Positions 10,882-21,100 of a DNA stretch of 64,000 bases are shown here, piece by piece. Below the pieces are notes generated by a model. It was not told where the DNA came from. It saw only the letters and a list, made by a program, of their open reading frames with translations, and ran no database searches. The stretch comes from Aldrovandia affinis. Lineage: Eukaryota > Chordata > Actinopteri > Notacanthiformes > Halosauridae. Position 1 is the first letter of the stretch. Each line of letters begins with the position of its first letter. Position numbers and translations under genes: made by a program. The DNA lies in assembly GCA_029706075.1 (NCBI GenBank), contig JAINUG010000136.1, positions 464,501 through 528,500 of the forward strand, read 5' to 3'.

Positions 10882-11459
10882 CCTACACTAGATGTCACCA
10901 TTCACGTGCACACTGGCCCAGGAAATGGACTGTAACCATAGTTACATTATCCTAATTGACAAAACACAATGTAAAAAAAAAAAGGTCAGGCAATGCAAAT
11001 AGCTGATGAACAAACAGTGTAATTCGTCTCCTCTGAAACGTATAAACAATAGGCAATATGACCGTGTATGATGATCAATATTCAGCATTTTAACTATGAC
11101 TCAGATTCAACCTAAAAGGAATGCACTTTGCTCTTTAAGTCACTAATCAAAACGAGTGCTGATTTTTATATTTCTTCCAAAAAAGTAGCTAAACAGTCAC
11201 TATAATTTAGGAGGAAATGTGTACAAATGATAAAAATGTTACACAGGGACATAAGGGTGAAGGGCTCTGCCTCTATAGGTTGACTTGTTTGATCCCCAGT
11301 CTGGGCCTGTTCTGATGCAGACTCCTGTTCTCTCTGTTTCAGACAAGTGCAGTTCCACCGTGTCTCCGATGTACATAGCCTTCTTTGTCATCATCATGCT
11401 AGGCCTTGCCACAATGACCGTAGTGGTTGTGGTGACGATACGGAAGACGAGGCAGAAAG
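1873..11459 (+). CDS. Unrecognised single-pass membrane protein: PYW micro-exon array, Ig-like domain, TM (partial gene)
   Basis: I do not recognise this gene. Sixteen micro-exons (27 nt, with single 30- and 33-nt variants) each sit between a pyrimidine-rich AG acceptor and a GT donor. All begin with two bases of a codon and end with one (phase 1). Each encodes a 9-11 residue unit of consensus T-x-x-P-Y-W/R-x-x-x. The array is followed by an Ig-like exon (9506-9787) and a TM exon (11343-11459), both also phase 1-1, so the frame stays open from 1873 to 11459. The implied protein is extracellular PYW repeats, one Ig-like domain, a helix and a short basic tail. The 5' end and signal peptide are missing and the tail exon is only a candidate. 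The consistent phase across 18 exons is the main evidence that this is a gene; expression is not shown. Confidence 0.7.
2192..2218 (+). CDS. Micro-exon 2 (27 nt), unit TQRPYWWRP
   Basis: Acceptor GTTTTCCAG, donor GTACGT. Type B unit; it keeps the full PYW core, unlike most later type B copies, which read PYRW. Confidence 0.65.
2558..2584 (+). CDS. Micro-exon 3 (27 nt), unit TRRSYRWRP
   Basis: Acceptor GTTTTCCAG, donor GTAAGT. Type B copy in which Pro has become Ser and the core Trp has become Arg. Confidence 0.6.
3004..3033 (+). CDS. Micro-exon 4 (30 nt), unit TPQPYWTMTT
   Basis: Acceptor CTTTTTCAG, donor GTAGGT. Ten-residue variant one codon longer than the norm, still phase 1-1. Confidence 0.6.
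3131..3148 (+). pseudogene. Degenerate type B micro-exon
   Basis: The last 18 nt of a type B exon and a good donor (GTAAGT) remain. About 12 nt covering the acceptor AG and the exon start are deleted relative to other copies, so it should not be spliced in. Confidence 0.55.
3344..3546. mobile_element. hAT-type MITE, copy 1
   Basis: Long terminal inverted repeats beginning CAGGGGTGGGCAATCTTACC. The flanks read CTCTAGAC and GTCTAGAC, a one-mismatch 8-bp target duplication as expected for hAT. No coding capacity. A second copy lies at the equivalent place in the next duplicated block (6311-6516). Confidence 0.75.
3644..3670 (+). CDS. Micro-exon 5 (27 nt), unit TAEPYWKRQ
   Basis: Acceptor TTTTCCAG, donor GTAGGC. 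Type A, identical in sequence to the exons at 4802, 6623 and 7779. Confidence 0.65.
3876..4267 (+). mobile_element. tRNA-derived SINE (family 1), copy 1
   Basis: tRNA-like head with box A (TGGTCTAGCGGTAAGCG) and box B (GGTTCGATTCC), a body containing GCCACTAGGGGGCGG, and an A-rich AAATAA tail. Flanked by a direct repeat, AACAGTGTATGAC on the left with one change on the right. The same site is occupied in all four duplicated units. Confidence 0.85.
4434..4460 (+). CDS. Micro-exon 6 (27 nt), unit TQRPYRWRP
   Basis: Acceptor GTTTTCCAG, donor GTATGT. Type B with the core Trp codon TGG changed to CGG. Confidence 0.62.
4802..4828 (+). CDS. Micro-exon 7 (27 nt), unit TAEPYWKRQ
   Basis: Acceptor TTTTCCAG, donor GTAGGC. 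Type A. Confidence 0.65.
5034..5429 (+). mobile_element. tRNA-derived SINE (family 1), copy 2
   Basis: Same element at the same unit position as copy 1, with flanking AACAGTGTATGAC repeats. It was copied by the block duplication, not inserted independently. Confidence 0.85.
5598..5624 (+). CDS. Micro-exon 8 (27 nt), unit TQRPYRWRP
   Basis: Acceptor GTTTTCCAG, donor GTACGT. Type B. Confidence 0.62.
5968..5994 (+). CDS. Micro-exon 9 (27 nt), unit TPQPYWGNQ
   Basis: Acceptor TTTGTACAG (weaker than its relatives), donor GTAGGC. Type A variant with Gly-Asn replacing Lys-Arg. Confidence 0.6.
6089..6115 (+). CDS. Micro-exon 10 (27 nt), unit TQRSYRWRP
   Basis: Acceptor GTTTTCCAG, donor GTAAGT. Only 94 nt separate it from micro-exon 9, the shortest intron in the array and close to the lower limit for efficient splicing; a deletion probably joined two units here. 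Confidence 0.58.
6311..6516. mobile_element. hAT-type MITE, copy 2
   Basis: Same element and same flanks as 3344-3546. It marks the start of the second large duplicated block. Confidence 0.75.
6623..6649 (+). CDS. Micro-exon 11 (27 nt), unit TAEPYWKRQ
   Basis: Acceptor TTTTCCAG, donor GTAGGC. Type A. Confidence 0.65.
6855..7245 (+). mobile_element. tRNA-derived SINE (family 1), copy 3
   Basis: Same element and flanks as copies 1, 2 and 4, with scattered substitutions (for example AACGCGG in box A and CCGCAACC before box B). Confidence 0.85.
7412..7438 (+). CDS. Micro-exon 12 (27 nt), unit TQRPYRWRP
   Basis: Acceptor GTTTTCCAG, donor GTATGT. Type B. Confidence 0.62.
7779..7805 (+). CDS. Micro-exon 13 (27 nt), unit TAEPYWKRQ
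   Basis: Acceptor TTTTCCAG, donor GTAGGC. Type A. Confidence 0.65.
8011..8404 (+). mobile_element. tRNA-derived SINE (family 1), copy 4
   Basis: Last of the four co-duplicated SINE copies; the right flanking repeat is slightly eroded (GGTGTATGAC). Confidence 0.85.
8569..8601 (+). CDS. Micro-exon 14 (33 nt), unit TLRPYWSRWRP
   Basis: Acceptor GTTTTCCAG, donor GTACGT. Type B copy with six extra bases that restore an intact PYW core while keeping the RWRP end and the frame. Confidence 0.6.
9031..9057 (+). CDS. Micro-exon 15 (27 nt), unit TAEPYWMTP
   Basis: Acceptor TTTTTTCAG, donor GTATGT. It lies outside the recently amplified block and its introns are diverged, so it is likely an older copy. 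Confidence 0.65.
9071..9150. repeat. Short tandem duplication (two copies, about 27 bp)
   Basis: The segment ATGTGATTATACCAGTGATG is repeated once with a single change, in the intron between micro-exons 15 and 16. Confidence 0.6.
9371..9397 (+). CDS. Micro-exon 16 (27 nt), unit TAQPYWNRP
   Basis: Acceptor CTTTTCCAG, donor GTAGGT. Last unit; its closing A joins GT of the next exon to give Ser at the start of the Ig-like domain. Confidence 0.66.
9506..9787 (+). CDS. Ig-like domain exon
   Basis: A 282-nt exon, phase 1-1, acceptor ACGCCAG and donor GTAAAA. It opens VPKPRIQVYVEA and contains FQVTC (B-strand-like Cys) and VSFTCVHRV (F-strand-like Cys), with two further cysteines in NPGC and AVC that could form a second disulfide. 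An N-glycosylation site (NVT) is present. The one-exon, one-domain layout with phase 1 ends is typical of Ig-superfamily surface proteins. GC content is clearly higher than in the flanking array. There is no canonical YxC motif, so the exact Ig class is uncertain. Confidence 0.75.
9831..10012 (+). mobile_element. tRNA-derived SINE (family 2)
   Basis: Head GCAGTGTAGTATAACGGTTA, a degenerate box B (GCAGATTCGATAG), and a 3' domain ending in a diverged copy of the common teleost tail (AGTCACTTTGGATAACAGCA, CTGCTAAATG). Lies in the intron before the TM exon. Confidence 0.75.
10013..11342. other. Intron between Ig-like and TM exons
   Basis: Holds the SINE above at its start and an (AAT)n microsatellite at about 10845-10881. 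Open frames near 10401-10730 have no recognisable features and I do not call them. Confidence 0.5.
11343..11459 (+). CDS. Transmembrane exon of the PYW/Ig gene
   Basis: A 117-nt exon, phase 1-1, acceptor TCTGTTTCAG and donor GTAAGT. It encodes DKCSSTVSP, then a helix of about 24 residues (MYIAFFVIIMLGLATMTVV onward), then the basic stop-transfer run RKTRQK. This fixes the orientation: micro-exons and Ig domain outside, short tail inside. Confidence 0.75.
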
Positions 11460-13249
11460 GTAAGTGCAATTTTTAATGACAGAACAACAGACCACAATAT
11501 TGTGTCCGACCTCTCTCCGAATGAAAATCTGTAGAGTATGAAGTTTATTGATGTAATTAAGAACAGGACTGACTGTTGAGACTTATCTGTTTTTAATTCG
11601 TCTATATATAGCGTAGTTGCACTTAGTTTACATTTAAATGCCTTCCTCAGCATGCAGCGATATAAATACAGAAGGTTTTTACTATCAAAAGGAGAACAAA
11701 CCTTTTACAAGAAAATTCAAACAATTATCACAATAATAAAACATTCAAATAAATCATTTACAATAACATTTACAATGAGTAAATGAAGACCTATTCAATA
11801 ATACAATATTTCAACAATATTTCCTTTTTATAATAAACCCTTGTGAATAGCTCACAAGTGAGAAGAATACAATAAGAACTCTCATAATTAATAACAGAAT
11901 TAATGATATTAAATGAAATAGATAATGAATGAATGGAAAAAGATGGATCAATAAGTAAACAATAACTCACCAATTTGTTTCAAATAAAGTATATAGGCCC
12001 TTAAGTATCTTATTCATCAAGTACTGATAGGAGGTGAACCTATCACACCAATTAACAGTATCACACCAATATATATATATATATAGTGTATAGATCCTTA
12101 CATAGAGACTGCCAGTTCTGTGTTACATGCATTAGATGCACCTACAGAATGATATATATGCTTCTCCACCATGCGTACTTAGACAGGATCTTGAATAGTG
12201 TAAATCTACGCCGACAGTAATTATGCTCTCTGTTATTTCATTGGTGGACACCACGATCCGCGCCACCCAACAGTTCTTATGATTCTTGAAATGTCACTGC
12301 ACGTGTTAGAGGTTCCGCTTTTTCTCTCGCCAGGCTTGTTCGGCGATTCCAAATACAATGGCTACAAAGAAAAGGCTTTGATCTGACCTTTGAGCCGGAG
12401 GAATCCATGGCTGGCTGCCGCCGAATCATCAGCCAGACGCCCACGCCTTGCTGTGATCGAAAATGAGTTTGAATCATGTTGCTGTGCTTGTGCTGCTCTT
12501 TTGAATCGCCTGTAATCATCAGTTGCATTTCCATCGGTGTAAGTCCATGTGTTTTTGTTCCCACTGTCGTGTGACGTGTCCAATGGAAGCACGCACTGTG
12601 CACATTAAACTCAGTGCTCGAACCTACGTTTGGGGAAAATGCGAAATAACTAGTCCAAATGTACCTCAAGGCAAATGTAACCGTTGTAATGGTCACAAAG
12701 CGTACACTGGCCGCACCTCAGATGCATTTAAGAGCAATCTTTCTTTGGTGTATATGGCCAGGTTGTCACTGACGCAGCATGTGGGGGCTTGCTTAAATCG
12801 TGCGACAATGCGCGTGCAATTTGTTTTTGCTCCAATGGAAATTCACTTCAGCTTTTAAAATTAATCAAATCTAAGTAGCTATTTCCAAGGCTTTCGTCTG
12901 TGTTACTGTGAAGCTTGGTAAGATCTTAGGTGAAGGCCTGACGTTTTGATTGTAATTGTGAAGAGTATATCATTCTAAAATAAGTACATCAAAGTTAGAG
13001 TTGTACGCTTTGGTCTGTAGTACGCGGCAAACCTTTTATATGTTTATGAAAATGAAAATGTTCACAAAAACATACATTATATCATTTGAAAAATCAAAAT
13101 CAAAATCAATAAAACATTGAAAGTGATACCATGAGTTACGTGTGTTAAAACTACTTTAATTTGACTCTCTGCAGTCAAAATCCTTCTGCTTTTCTTCATT
13201 AATTGCTTTCAAGGGTGAAGATAATGGCAACCATCTTTCTACTTTCTAG
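11460..13249. other. Intron or 3' region after the TM exon
   Basis: AT-rich, with a short (AT)n at about 12070-12086. Open frames at 12277-12858 overlap on both strands without domain signals. No exon called. Confidence 0.4.
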
Positions 13250-13272
13250 ATCCGTTAAGGCTAAATATATAA
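13250..13272 (+). CDS. Candidate terminal exon (cytoplasmic tail)
   Basis: A good acceptor (TTTCTACTTTCTAG) is followed, in the phase left by the TM exon, by D-P-L-R-L-N-I and a stop. This would give a very short tail. Only the acceptor and phase support it; many short exons could fit by chance. Confidence 0.25.
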
Positions 13273-14058
13273 AAAATAGTTTGCTCCAGTTTGAAAAATA
13301 AAAAATAGATGAAAAGTTAGTGACATCGTCACTAGAGAAGACACAGGCACATGGCTACTTAGAGTAGAAGAGGAGATGTGAATGTTCGATAAGCCTACAC
13401 AACACATACAATGTGTTAACTGAAAATAATGAGGTATGGCTTAAGTCGTGATTGTATATTCAAATAAATACTTCACTACCACCTCCAGCATGTATTTTCA
13501 GACCATTTGAGGGTCACATTTTTTTTGTACCGTATGATATACACATTGTTTTGCTGTAACTCAATACAGTATTATACAAATTAAAAAAGCATAATCACTG
13601 CCAGGGACTTACATTAGGCCATTTGGGAAGAGAAAACAAAATCTGATCTGTTAAAAAAAAAACGAAGAAAAAAAAAAAAAATAGAATAATCAAAGGCTAG
13701 AACTCAAATATTTCTAGCATGCAATTCAAATAGCATTAGCAAAAAACAACACCAGAAAAATACACTCCTTTTCCCATTTCCATCATTCACATGCTCTGTC
13801 ATCTTAACACCACACAGCAAGCTCCTCCTCTCTCCTCTTCCCTCCCTCCCCCAACTCACCTCGGTGTTATCAGTCTTCCTTAAAACCAGCCCCCCCCACC
13901 CACCTCCCCATGTCCCTCCCCTCTCCCTGTGTCCCCTCCCTCTCCACCTCGTCCGGACCGTCGCTCCCTCCCGCTCCCCTTATATCTGTCGCCATCTCGG
14001 TCTCCCTCAGTGGCACTGCTTCCCTCAGAACTGGGGCAGCCTCATTCTCTCCTCCAGG
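13273..14058. promoter_or_regulatory. Intergenic region and putative pcsk1n promoter
   Basis: A-rich sequence to about 13800, then a C/T-rich promoter-like stretch. A TATA-like CCTTATATCT lies near 13978, about 75 nt before the proSAAS ATG, consistent with a short 5' UTR. Transcription start not demonstrated. Confidence 0.35.
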
Positions 14059-14130
14059 ATGACGGGCCCTCTGACCAGCGCAGTCTTTCTGCTGCTCTCC
14101 ATCGCTCTCCTCCGGCCGCTGGAAGCCAAG
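14059..14130 (+). CDS. pcsk1n: pcsk1n coding exon 1 (signal peptide)
   Basis: 24 codons: the ATG starts MTGPLTSAV, followed by a leucine-rich hydrophobic core and LEAK. Donor AAG/GTGAGT, phase 0. This ATG is chosen because the signal peptide starts directly at it. Confidence 0.85.
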
Positions 14131-14829
14131 GTGAGTGGGAGCCGCAACGCAGGGGCGCCTCGGCACACCTTATCCGGCATGCAGACGTATTCAAATCGGG
14201 CTCGTTTAAAGCCAGCCTGCTGTCCAGAGGCAACCCAGGGGGCTGAGCTGTATACACGGCAGTGCAGAGCGCACGGCAGACTTGCTATTAGGTGTGTGTT
14301 CGCTGCCTGGCCGATATTTAACCCACGTGCGACGGATCCTGACAGTATTGATGCATACAAGTGTTATGTGGGATGAGAATGATAGCGAACGAGATGAATT
14401 TGCACACCCGTAAGTGTCAGGAAAGGAAAAATGGTAATACCGATGTAAAGGGTCACTTTTTGTTCAAAGCAGGCTTGATTGATGTTGGGGCGCAGTTGCA
14501 CATGTATATTGCGCAGAGGTGCTGTGAGACGGATTGGAAAGGGAAGGGAGTAGCTGAAATTAATTACCTGTGTGCGCGTGTGTGTCTGTGTGTGCGCAGG
14601 TGCGCGTGTGTGCGCGCGTGTGTGTGCGTTCAAGATGTGGGGCAGTGACAGATGGCGAGAGGGAGAGGGGATACATCAAAAACACAGCTTACACCGTCTT
14701 TTCCTAACAGGGAAGAGAGTGAGGCTCTTAAAAATTAAAAAGCGGATTGAACACCACAGCGGCTAGGCATTGTCACACGCATAGGTGGATCTGGCACTGT
14801 TCCCTGATTTCTTGGCAAAATCACAGTGA

Positions 14830-14871
<42 letters not shown>

Positions 14872-17800
14872 TGGGGGTGTATCCATCAGCATTGCCTGGC
14901 AACGACAGAGAAGGACAGAAACCTGGTTGGGGTGGAGTTTAAGTCAAATGAAATGAACAATGGAATAAAAGAACAGAACATTCGACTTGTGTAAAATGTG
15001 TAAAACCTGTATTGCTCTACCACATGTGACTGATGAAGAAAAACACAGCATAAATTTAGTGATAACGGGAAAAGGTTTAGAACTGGGGGGAAAACATTAG
15101 ATTAGATTAGATTAGACACAGACCTGCATTTCCTGAAAAGCTTTCAACAGTCAGACACTCTTAGCAGCTAAACATACATTTTGAGTAGGGGGTGTATTGG
15201 TTGTCAACGGATCTGTGACAGGCGTGTGACCAGACGGAAAGAGAGTGTGTAACATGAACAGTGCGTCACTGCCCGAGCGTGAGCAAAGAGGACAGAAAAC
15301 GCAATCACTTCCCAAATGTGCAGGGAGAAACTGCCATGTTATTTGTTTCACTCTGTTTTCTCAGTGAGTAAAATTGAAAATGCACAGTACTAACTCACGG
15401 ATGGAAACGGGATGAAATCAGATCTTGTTGAACATTAAGAGTCTGACTCTTTAAGGTGCCAACTTAGTGTGAAAGTGTATCTGTCCAGTGTAACATAGTA
15501 AAGGGTAACTTCACCATTCATTTCATATACAACGTTGTAATATTAGCGGGCATCCACAATGCAAATCTCTTCATTCTTATGTACTACTATCTACTTCAGG
15601 CTAACTAACTCTCATATAAACCCAGGATGCCTGTATTACACCTCTCCTTTCAGTGGATTGCTTGTATCAAATTCAATTTTTAGTAATTTATTTGTCAGGG
15701 GCAATGCAAGTAAACATCGTGTAAAAACATAAAACAGATGCACTGCATACAGGGTTTCTAGCCAGAGCTCATTTGTGACCCCTGTCCCCGGTTAGGCTTT
15801 TGAAGTTTAAAAGATGATCAACACAGATTTGCAAATCACATTGTTGCTACTCGTTTGTCCTTGTGTGTAATTCTGTTTTGCATCCATTTCATCAATGCAC
15901 TGGCCTTTTTTTATTTTAATTTAATCCTGATCAATATATCTTGATCTCCTGATTAACAGGATATATGGAGGATGGGGACAGATAAGGAGGGACTTAATGG
16001 TCAACTCCAAAATTATTCACACCATTGATAAAGACTTGATAAGCCTATAAATGTAGTGCCTATTCTGCACTCATGCATTAGAGATGGGAAGTGACACATG
16101 CTGATGTCAGAGCATGAAAACATGTGTAATAAAATGCACAACTTTTCCATTGTGAAATAGTTTTTCAAAATGCCAACCCACTACACTTTGAGGCAAGCAA
16201 CAACATATTACGATTTTCGGTGATTTTATGCTTGAATATTGGCACGATCACCAGGGATGACCGGGAGCCTGTTGTTACACAATCTTGTCTGTAGAAAATC
16301 TTCTGCAAGAGCAGGGGCGTGGCTAGGGCCTGGATATTGGGCTATAGCCCCGCACCATTTTTCATTAGCTCCGGACCATTTCTAGCAAATTCATTCATTT
16401 TTTTGAGTATATTATTGACTGTGTTTGATGTTGAGCATTACTGATACAACCATGAACACTGCACTACTTTTCACTTTATTTCAACTTTGTTGCAAGTGCT
16501 TAATGTCAATATAAATATAAAAACAATAATTATACATTAGCATTGCATTGCTTACATTCAATGTACGTTTACTACATAGGAAGTAAAATGATCGATTATT
16601 ATCTAGACTAGGTCATGGGCTCAGCCCCGGATATTGTCTCGTCTATGTCTAGTCACGCGCCTGTTCAAGAGAAGTGTGAAGGGTAACTGAGTGAGAATAA
16701 ATGACTTTATCAGGACCGTGCTTACTGCGCGCTCTCATTTTGAGTTTATCTGGATCATGACTGCAATGATATGGCCGGCACTGTGTTCCTCCAGATTCAG
16801 GGCAGAGGAGGTTTAGATCTTGGAATTCCTGGATATATAGCCATCAGTGGCAAGGCGGAGAGATAGCAAGGTTCTGTTTGTTTGAAAGTGGCTTAAACAG
16901 GGCTTAGTGAGCTGTCTGAGCGCTCGGTGTAATGTGCCGTATGACTCACTGTTTCCAGGGACTCTGCAACCAACTCTGTCTCCAGGACATATTCTCTGCT
17001 GCCGAAAGAACATGATTCTTGCCCTCTGTAAATTTGTAAGTGATTAAATCCATTTGAGCTATGGAACTCCCAGGAGGAGGGACTTGAACTCCCTTTACAA
17101 GTGAGAATAAAGCGGGGTGTGTTTTTGTAAATGTGTAAGTTCACTTCATGTCCATGATGGGGGAGTGGGGGGGGGAGATATTGTTTAATACATTCTCATA
17201 ACCCGTGATATTTATTTTATGATCCGCTTGCCTGCTAGCCCATTAGCTGTGGCAGTAGTTGCAGTGAGCTGAGCTTGTTTGCTTTTAAATATAGGTGTGT
17301 GATACAGTTTTACACCTGAATATCACATACTCCTGACTAGCATTTTTAAATGTGGTTGCAGCTAAGTGAAATGGGACTGATGGCTATATGCATTTGTGTT
17401 GCAATGTCAGTTAAGCTTAAATGCATACCATTCATTTAAATGTGCTTTCTAAATTTAAGTACTACTGTATTTTTTACAAATAAATTTGAACTACTGTCTA
17501 GAAAATTCAACTAAAAAGGACGATTACTTATTGCTGGCTCGATTTATCATATGTTTACAGATTTCCTTAGACTATCCTGTCATTCTGTGCGATGATGGTA
17601 AGAGTTCAGTTATTCAGGACCATGGAGAGTTACTGCCGTTCACCTCCAAGTGGGATACTGATGTGGCACTTAATCTCAAAAAGAACCTTTATGAGAGAAA
17701 TTGGTCTCATTTCTCCAATGACTGGAGCACAGATAGCTTAGCACAGTAGGTGGATGCTAGTAAATATGGGTAGCAAGTGGGAGGGAATTTCTTGATACTG

Positions 17801-17887
17801 TCCCATTGTGACAGAAAGCCTGAGGTCAGGCAGAATGCATTGTACCTACACATGTGCACATGTGCACACGTGCACACGTGCACACGT

Positions 17888-17957
<70 letters not shown>

Positions 17958-17999
17958 ACACACACACACATTCACAGATTCACACAAACACCTACACAT

Positions 18000-18038
<39 letters not shown>

Positions 18039-18126
18039 TACATACATACACACATTCACAGATTCACACACACACCTACAAATGTGCACACACACACACA
18101 TACATACATACACACATTCACAGATT

Positions 18127-18180
<54 letters not shown>

Positions 18181-21100
18181 AATCATGTTTTTAACTGATT
18201 TGCATTTGTTTGTTTTTATGTCTGGAGCAGGGCTCCTCTGAAATAGAGACCTTGATCTCAGTAGGACCTTAGAGGTTAAACCTAGTAGAGGTTAAATAAA
18301 ATAAATAAGAATAAACAACAGACATATCACTCAGAATTCATCAGTCAGGAAATGTGACAAAAACTATGGAGTGAAAAAGCAAGAAACCCATTACACCCGA
18401 CCCAGTCCTATACTGGCCAGGTTTACGACTAGCCAACTTAAGGTGTTAGTCGGTTGTCTGTGATTTCTGAATGCGGTGCAAGACACGGGCTTGGCACTAC
18501 AACATTCAAAGAGATCGATAGCTGAGGCAGCACAATCTAATTGACTAGTTAAATATCCCTATGCCATTGTAGTAATTTCATTTAAATTGAATTTGTATAT
18601 ACTCTGCGCATTCGTTGTTACAGGCTTTTCAGTCATTATTACTTTTTCATGTTTTTTGCGATATATTTGAATTTCAAGGACAGTATACAAAAAACGGAAC
18701 CGATTAGATTGGACAATTGATTCCCTGATTTGTTTGTTTATCTGTTGGCTTCTTTCGCATTTGGCTAAATTGTAGTCTTAATTTCCAGGAATTGTCAGTG
18801 CTAACAGTTCATTAACAGTTTGGAGGTTGGAGTGTGGATGGGCAGAGCGTAGGGAAGAGGGGGAGAAATGGGTGCAGTGTAGGGAAGAGGAGGCGAGATG
18901 ATTCCGCATCGCTCGCTAACCAGCAGCCACAGGTGGTTTGGCGTGGACAGCCGTCACCGCCTACGCACGCGCTCATTTGCAACGCGCAGACAGATGCGCG
19001 AGGCGCACACGTCAGAGTGCGTCGGCTCTCTGACTCACGCAGAACGCGAAGGATTCCCACTGCTGCCCCTGGCACGCGCAGGCAACGCGTCACTCCCTGC
19101 TCCATTATTAAACACCCGTCTCCCGGCTAGTACGTGTCCCTCACCCACACAAATCGACCTCGCACCGCAGATGAACCCCGGATAAGCCTTAAGAAAAGCA
19201 GGTTAGGTGAAAGCAGCACTTCTTTCATACTTCTGGCTCATTAAAGCTGCGGTGCGGCGAGCAGAGTGCAAGTCATGTGTGAAGATGTCTCACGCAAAGG
19301 TAGATGTTTGGAACTTATTTAAAAGGAGGAAAAACAAACGGCACGGCTGAAGCAGGAAATCAAATAATCAAATGTGCACAACGACGTGAACTGAGCCGCA
19401 AGTCAAACATCTACTTTATTTACAGCCCTCTAAATGGGGAGTTATGGCTACAATAAAACGGATTAAAAAAAGAGCGAGATGGAGATGCAAATCTGAGATA
19501 GGTGAAAAGGTAATAAATATAAAACTAGCAGTAAATCAATGTGTGGCCTCAGCTCAGTAAAGAACGGAGTCGAGCTGGGTCAAATGAATAATGGGCTTTT
19601 TGGCAGCGTGTCATTATTTTGTTTATTCAGACTGTGCTCCATGTTGGATCTGGACTATGTTTGTTCATTAAATACAGCAGCGGGCTGTATCCCTCATCCA
19701 CCATGCGGGAAACTTAATTACGATGAAAAAAGGTAATTCTGGGATTAGATTGAAAGATTGGCATCCAGATATCCGTTTGTGTCCTGGGCCACTCCCGTTC
19801 ATGCCTCCACACTCCCTCTCGCCCACCCCTCTCACTGCTCAATGCTGCTCCCTTTTTCTCTTATCAGGGGTGTGCACCTTGCTTTTTAAAATAATGTTTT
19901 AAATTGGTATAATCTTCCAGTCATCACTCTGCTCTTCTCAGATTTTCCCCCTTTTCATTTTCCCCCTTTTCATTCTCCCCCCTGCCCCTGCATCCCATCA
20001 GTCATCATCTCGTCAGACCCTTGTGTCCTCAAATGTCTCTTTCACCTTTCGCCTTCAATGCATCCCTCGTTCATTCGACAAAAGCCAGCTGGGCGCCAAG
20101 TTCCGAGGCATAAATATTCACAGGCCATTGAGATCGTGCCCTACCATCGCAGTCATACATATCCAAACAGTCCTGTTCCCTTTGAGTCATCAATCCAACG
20201 AGACAGCAGGTGTACACCCCCTTTTGTGGCACCCTGGAGGTGATTTTAGCTCGCAGCGCTCAGATCTTTCATCTTAAATATAAATCTCTGCTTCTGTAGA
20301 GACTGCAGTGCATTTCGCTTGCTTCATGGGGTGTCCATTTTTCAATTTTGCCCCACTGATGGTAACTGTCCCGAGTCTTTCAGTAAGGGTTCATTCTAAA
20401 AGCTCACAGATTGCTGCTCAGTAGAGGTTGTGTTATACTGAGAAGGGTGTTTGATGGGTAGGTGGATGACTCAGTGTGTGTGTATGGGGGGGGCGTGGAT
20501 TTGTGCCTAAATATTGTGGTGGTGTGGCGGTGAGGAGTGTAATTGTGAGTGTGTGTGCGTGTGTGTGCGTGTGTGTATGTGTGGTGTATGTGTGTGTGTG
20601 TGAGACTTCCTTTCAAGTTTATTTGGTGCATGTGTATAGGGATATGATTAGTAACCGGATGAGCAGCAGGGCTGGAGGTGGGTGAGAGCAACTGCACAGT
20701 GTTCTGTGGTGTAAATCTCTCACCTCTGACTCACATCCCACTAAAGAGAGAACATGAGGGGAACAGAGGAGAGGGGAGGACATTTGGGGAAAGAGAGGAG
20801 GGGAGAGGAATGAAGATGAGGACTCATCTATTATGAATACTGCCTTTCATGAATTAAAAAGAGGTCCTACGACAAATTACCCTCCTGACTCAAGGCACCT
20901 TTCTCTCACACCCAATCTATCGAGCCTTCAAATTATAACCTTGTCTGAATATATTTCTATTTTCCCAGACAACACGGTCATTTTGCACTAAGAAAATATT
21001 GTCTTTCAACTTCACAAGCAAAAAAGTAATGTGAGGAAAATAAAGTCCTGGGTGTAATCTGAATGAAATGTTGGATCTTATTACCGTGATGTATTCGGGC

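Larger units (their letters stand above)
14131..17846. other. pcsk1n intron 1, proximal part
   Basis: Non-coding. Contains GT-rich sequence (about 14570-14630), a (GA)n tract (14832-14867), a hAT MITE (16312-16663) and an ATTAG run near 15095-15116. No exon seen. Confidence 0.5.

Noticed and set aside
12277..12858. Overlapping open frames of 76-139 codons
   Set aside because: No domain, no splice context and both strands open equally; chance frames.
17777..18241. Long Thr-His or Cys-Val open frames on both strands
   Set aside because: Translation of a CA microsatellite; the same applies to 44664-45647.
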